DNA of 64,000 bases from positions 62,001 to 126,000 of the forward strand of contig JABMOM010000029.1 in assembly GCA_013204105.1 (NCBI GenBank), written 5' to 3'. The stretch is from Flavobacteriales bacterium. GTDB taxonomy: Bacteria > Bacteroidota > Bacteroidia > Flavobacteriales_G > Salibacteraceae. Shown in pieces: positions 61,360 through 64,000 of the stretch. Numbering within the stretch: position 1 is the first letter of the stretch; each line of letters begins with the position of its first letter. Made by a program: the position numbers and the translations under genes. Below the pieces are notes generated by a model. The model worked only from the letters and a program-made list of their open reading frames with translations, had not been told where the DNA came from and searched no databases.

Positions 61360-62094
61360 CTACGACTTTAAGTACTCGGCAACGACCTCCTCGGTCTCCC
61401 CAAATGCTTTCTGAACGCCTTTATCGATCCACAAGCATTTGGTGCAATAGCTTCTAATGGATTCCATGCTATGGCTCACCAGTATAACCGTTCGATCGTC
61501 GTTGATCAGCTCCTTAATCTTGGCCGTGCTCTTGGATCGGAACTTAAAATCACCCACTCCTAGTATCTCATCGATCAACATGACCTCGCGCTTCAAGTGC
61601 ACCGCTATCGCAAAGCCCAACCTGGCCTTCATACCTGACGAATAGTTCTTGACTGGCTCGTAGATGAATTGATGGAGTTCGCTAAAGGCAATGATGTCTT
61701 CGATTACCGCGTTAATCTCCTCTTGTGTAAACCCTAGAATAGTAGCATTCAAGTAAATGTTCTCCTTGCCATTGAGGTCGTCTTTAAATCCTGTACCCAA
61801 GGACAATAATGCAGAAGCACGACCGGTGACTTCAATGGTGCCTTCATCCGGAACGAATATTCCACCCATGGTGCGCAACAGGGTCGACTTGCCCGACCCA
61901 TTGGACCCAATGACACCCAGTACCTCACCGCTATTCAAGGTGAAATTCAAATTCCTCAATGCCCAAAAATGATCCCGCTGCGCGGTTTCTGGAGTTTTGG
62001 AAAGAAATCCTTGCAAGACATTCTTCACTCGGGTCGCTTTGAATCGACTGAGTTTGAACTTCAATCCCATATCCTTTACCTCAATGGCTACCAT
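61360..62094 (-). CDS. Polysaccharide ABC exporter, ATP-binding subunit
   Basis: 244 aa from MVAIEVKDMGLKFKL, one base after the permease stop; an ATG at 62145 inside the permease gene was rejected. Walker A VIGSNGSGKSTLLRTMGG, ABC signature NYSSGMKARLGFAIA, Walker B VMLIDEILGVGD, and a His switch ILVSHSMESIRSYC. The TagH/Wzt-type ABC2 glycan exporters have this look; no C-terminal carbohydrate-binding extension is present. Confidence 0.93.
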   Translation of the reverse strand: MVAIEVKDMGLKFKLSRFKATRVKNVLQGFLSKTPETAQRDHFWALRNLNFTLNSGEVLGVIGSNGSGKSTLLRTMGGIFVPDEGTIEVTGRASALLSLGTGFKDDLNGKENIYLNATILGFTQEEINAVIEDIIAFSELHQFIYEPVKNYSSGMKARLGFAIAVHLKREVMLIDEILGVGDFKFRSKSTAKIKELINDDRTVILVSHSMESIRSYCTKCLWIDKGVQKAFGETEEVVAEYLKS

Positions 62095-62095
62095 G

Positions 62096-62914
62096 CTATA
62101 GGTCTTTTGCAATATTGGGCCGACCTCGGTATAATGCAATCGCAATGAACCAACAGATCGCGCTTAAGACGATGAATACAAATATGAACGGCGACGGGTG
62201 CTGACCAAAAATGAGGACCCGTTTAAAGCTGTCGATGAGGGGAGCCAGCGGACTCAAAACGGTGTAGAGCAATTGGTAATCCGCAGGGAGCTGCTCGATG
62301 TTATAAAGTACCGGCGACAAGTACAAGAGGATGCGCACTCCAAATTGTAGAATGTTCAACAGGTCTCTGAAATAGACTCCGACAATCGAAACGATGAGGC
62401 TGAATGCAATCACAAATTGAAATTCAATCAACAGCAAAACGGGTAACCACAACCAATTAAGCGTTGGTTCCACGTCGAAGAAAAACACCATGATGAACAA
62501 GATGACAAAGCCCACTAGCATGTCCACTCCACCGATCAGCACCTTGGAAATCGGCAACACCGAGAAAGGAAACTTGACCGTTTGCAACAATTTACCATTG
62601 GAGACAAGCGCTTTCGCGGCTTGTACGATTGAAGTCGAAAACCATCGGTACGCGATGAGTCCCGTTAACAATTCAACTGCATAAGTGGGTCCTCCGCGCT
62701 GAAAAATAAACTTGACCAGCACCAAATAGATCAGCATGAGCATCAGTGGATCTATCAATGCCCAGAGAATCCCTAAGAACCTACTCTTGTACTTGATCTT
62801 CAATTCTCCAAGCACGAGGTACTTTAAGATCGATCGGAATGAAGCGCGGTATTGTTTGGCTGTGATCAAAGTGCTAAGTAAATATCTTCTAACTTCTTTT
62901 CTTCCACTGCCCAT
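62096..62914 (-). CDS. Polysaccharide ABC exporter, permease subunit
   Basis: 272 aa from ATG at 62914. A TTG at 62869 (256 aa) overlaps the preceding stop by TTGA, as do the other coupled genes here, and may be the true start. TagG/Wzm-type ABC-2 permease: VLGELKIKYKSRFLGILWALIDPLMLMLIYLVL, six transmembrane helices, and the family loop LNILQFGVRILLYLSPVLYN. Exports a finished or lipid-linked glycan together with the ATPase. Confidence 0.9.
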   Translation of the reverse strand: MGSGRKEVRRYLLSTLITAKQYRASFRSILKYLVLGELKIKYKSRFLGILWALIDPLMLMLIYLVLVKFIFQRGGPTYAVELLTGLIAYRWFSTSIVQAAKALVSNGKLLQTVKFPFSVLPISKVLIGGVDMLVGFVILFIMVFFFDVEPTLNWLWLPVLLLIEFQFVIAFSLIVSIVGVYFRDLLNILQFGVRILLYLSPVLYNIEQLPADYQLLYTVLSPLAPLIDSFKRVLIFGQHPSPFIFVFIVLSAICWFIAIALYRGRPNIAKDL

Positions 62915-63999
62915 CGATACTTTTCAGCGGCCTTTTGTGTGTTCTGCTTAAACCTAAGTCGATCTTCTGGATTATCCATCATTCTTCGAATGGTCGACTT
63001 GATGCTTTCGATGTCCTCTGGATCAAATGTAAAACCGATCTCGCTCTCATTTACGACACGCTGCATTTCTGGAAAATCACTGGCTATGACAGGCAGGCGC
63101 GCTTGAACGTACTCGAATAACTTGTTTGGGGAGCAATAGTAGTAGCTCAAACAAATATTCATGATCGGCGCAATACCGCAGTCTGCTGAGGCCAAATAGG
63201 ACGCAACTTCGTTGTGAGGAACCGGTCCAAAGAAGGACACCTTGTCTTCGGCTTTTTCAGACTGGATCAACGCACGAAGGCTCGACATATAGACATCAGA
63301 TCCATATCCCAGCAAAACGAAATGCAAGTCATCGATCTGATTTACCGCCTTGATCAAGTTCTCCAAACCTCTGTTGAAGGTGATGCCGCCTGAATAGATC
63401 AACAAGAAGTCTGAGTCCTTCACATTGAGCGCCTTCCTCAGCGAAACATCACTTGACAAGGCTTTCGCATCCCGTTCGTGTGGTGCGTTGATGATCACGG
63501 CTGGTTTTGGCGCATGGTACTCCTTCGCCATCCAATCCGCGATGCACTCTCCCACCGTGATGACTCTGTCGGACGCGGCCATTCCTCTTGTTTCAATCCA
63601 GGTCAGTATCCAGGTCTTAAACCGTCCTGCTGGCACCAATCTATTCTTATGCAAATAGAGTTCATGCGAATCGTAGATAAGCTTGGCCTGGTGTTTCCTT
63701 TTTAATACCATCCCGATGTAGAGCGTATTCAAATCGTGGCAGTGGTAGATATCCGCCGGGTGCTCCAGTGAATACTGCTTAGCTTGTCGGAAAAAATCGA
63801 AATAGACGAAATAACGGTGTGCTGGGCGTAGCAACCATCGAATTGGATCCTGGATCACGTTTCGCGACGTCCACATTATCCTGTTCTTGAGGTTGCGCTT
63901 CATCCTGCGAAGCGAGACCATCCGCCGAAGCCTTCGCATCAAACGGTAAGAAATCCCAAGTGTAAAAGATGCCAGGTAGATGAAGGCAAGTTGGGTCAT
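62866..63999 (-). CDS. Glycosyltransferase (GT4 family), N-terminus beyond window edge
   Basis: 377 codons visible. The first visible Met at 63999 lies in MTQLAFIYLASFTLGISYRLM, which is not the usual GT-B nucleotide-fold opening, so the real start is most likely beyond the right edge. HCHDLNTLYIG, IYDSHELYLHKN, donor region LIYSGGITFNRGLENLIKAV and YYYCSPNKLFEYVQARLPVIASDFPEM are typical of GT4 enzymes and resemble the gene at 60078-61325. Confidence 0.85.
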   Translation of the reverse strand: MTQLAFIYLASFTLGISYRLMRRLRRMVSLRRMKRNLKNRIMWTSRNVIQDPIRWLLRPAHRYFVYFDFFRQAKQYSLEHPADIYHCHDLNTLYIGMVLKRKHQAKLIYDSHELYLHKNRLVPAGRFKTWILTWIETRGMAASDRVITVGECIADWMAKEYHAPKPAVIINAPHERDAKALSSDVSLRKALNVKDSDFLLIYSGGITFNRGLENLIKAVNQIDDLHFVLLGYGSDVYMSSLRALIQSEKAEDKVSFFGPVPHNEVASYLASADCGIAPIMNICLSYYYCSPNKLFEYVQARLPVIASDFPEMQRVVNESEIGFTFDPEDIESIKSTIRRMMDNPEDRLRFKQNTQKAAEKYRWAVEEKKLEDIYLAL

Positions 64000-64000
64000 C

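Noticed and set aside
1-64000. tRNA, rRNA, tmRNA, RNase P RNA and insertion sequences
   Set aside because: No cloverleaf-like, rRNA-like or transposase-like sequence was recognised on either strand by eye; a covariance-model search would be needed to exclude small RNAs.

Overview
The window looks like a chromosomal segment of a Bacteroidota bacterium, probably from the Flavobacteriia/Cytophagia side. The basis is the protein families: TRL-like lipoproteins, DUF4249 and DUF6090-type proteins, a C-terminal type IX secretion (Por) sorting domain, and many short 'SC' lipoboxes. Several start regions also carry the Bacteroidota -7 promoter element TAnnTTTG. No rRNA, tRNA, CRISPR array, transposase or integrase was recognised. 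Genus cannot be fixed from the sequence alone.

Layout. (1) 1-8.8 kb: end of a TPR protein coupled to an N-formylglutamate amidohydrolase-like gene, two membrane proteins, a tandem trio of TRL-like lipoproteins, an RND/MMPL exporter, dnaK with a clear terminator and unusual upstream palindromes, and a DUF4249 lipoprotein. (2) 8.9-24.3 kb: housekeeping genes (panB, an RluA-type pseudouridine synthase, priA, a Bcp peroxiredoxin, a purine nucleoside phosphorylase, a TrmN6-like methylase). Mixed with them are a sodium/solute symporter operon and an adjacent aminotransferase IV/sulfotransferase pair. (3) 24.4-27.2 kb: an ECF sigma factor, a small ZAS-type anti-sigma factor, a Cys-rich precursor with three EGKCG motifs, a DUF692 enzyme and a DUF2063 partner. 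This is a bufferin/HvfABC-type RiPP operon, probably for copper handling. (4) 27.3-36.2 kb: MATE and sodium/solute transporters, an M20 amidohydrolase with two alanine-racemase-fold enzymes, and two overlapping multicopper-oxidase genes with complementary copper ligands.

(5) 36.5-42.2 kb: an island of AT-rich, unrelated single genes all on the + strand (Fic, class V aminotransferase, SRPBCC, PaiB-like, NAD(P)-binding SDR/DUF2867). They are separated by a recurrent hairpin-bearing intergenic repeat, like gene cassettes with attC-like sites. (6) 42.4-46.5 kb: a tightly coupled four-gene operon: C39-like peptidase, RimK-type ATP-grasp ligase with an RLAN-like N-terminus, GCS2-type carboxylate-amine ligase and an N-formylglutamate amidohydrolase homologue. 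It is a candidate uncharacterised peptide/amide metabolite pathway. (7) 46.5-54.2 kb: DEAD-box helicase, surface/lipoproteins, an outer-membrane beta-barrel, an MFS transporter and a dicarboxylate symporter. (8) 54.3-64 kb (minus strand, running off the right edge): a surface-polysaccharide locus with O-antigen ligase/polymerase, WecB, initiating sugar transferase, four glycosyltransferases and an ABC-2 exporter pair.

The strongest candidates for new biology are the amidoligase operon (6), the Bacteroidota bufferin-like operon with an internal terminator (3), the cassette array (5) and the possible split multicopper oxidase (4). All functions are inferred from visible motifs; no database search was run.
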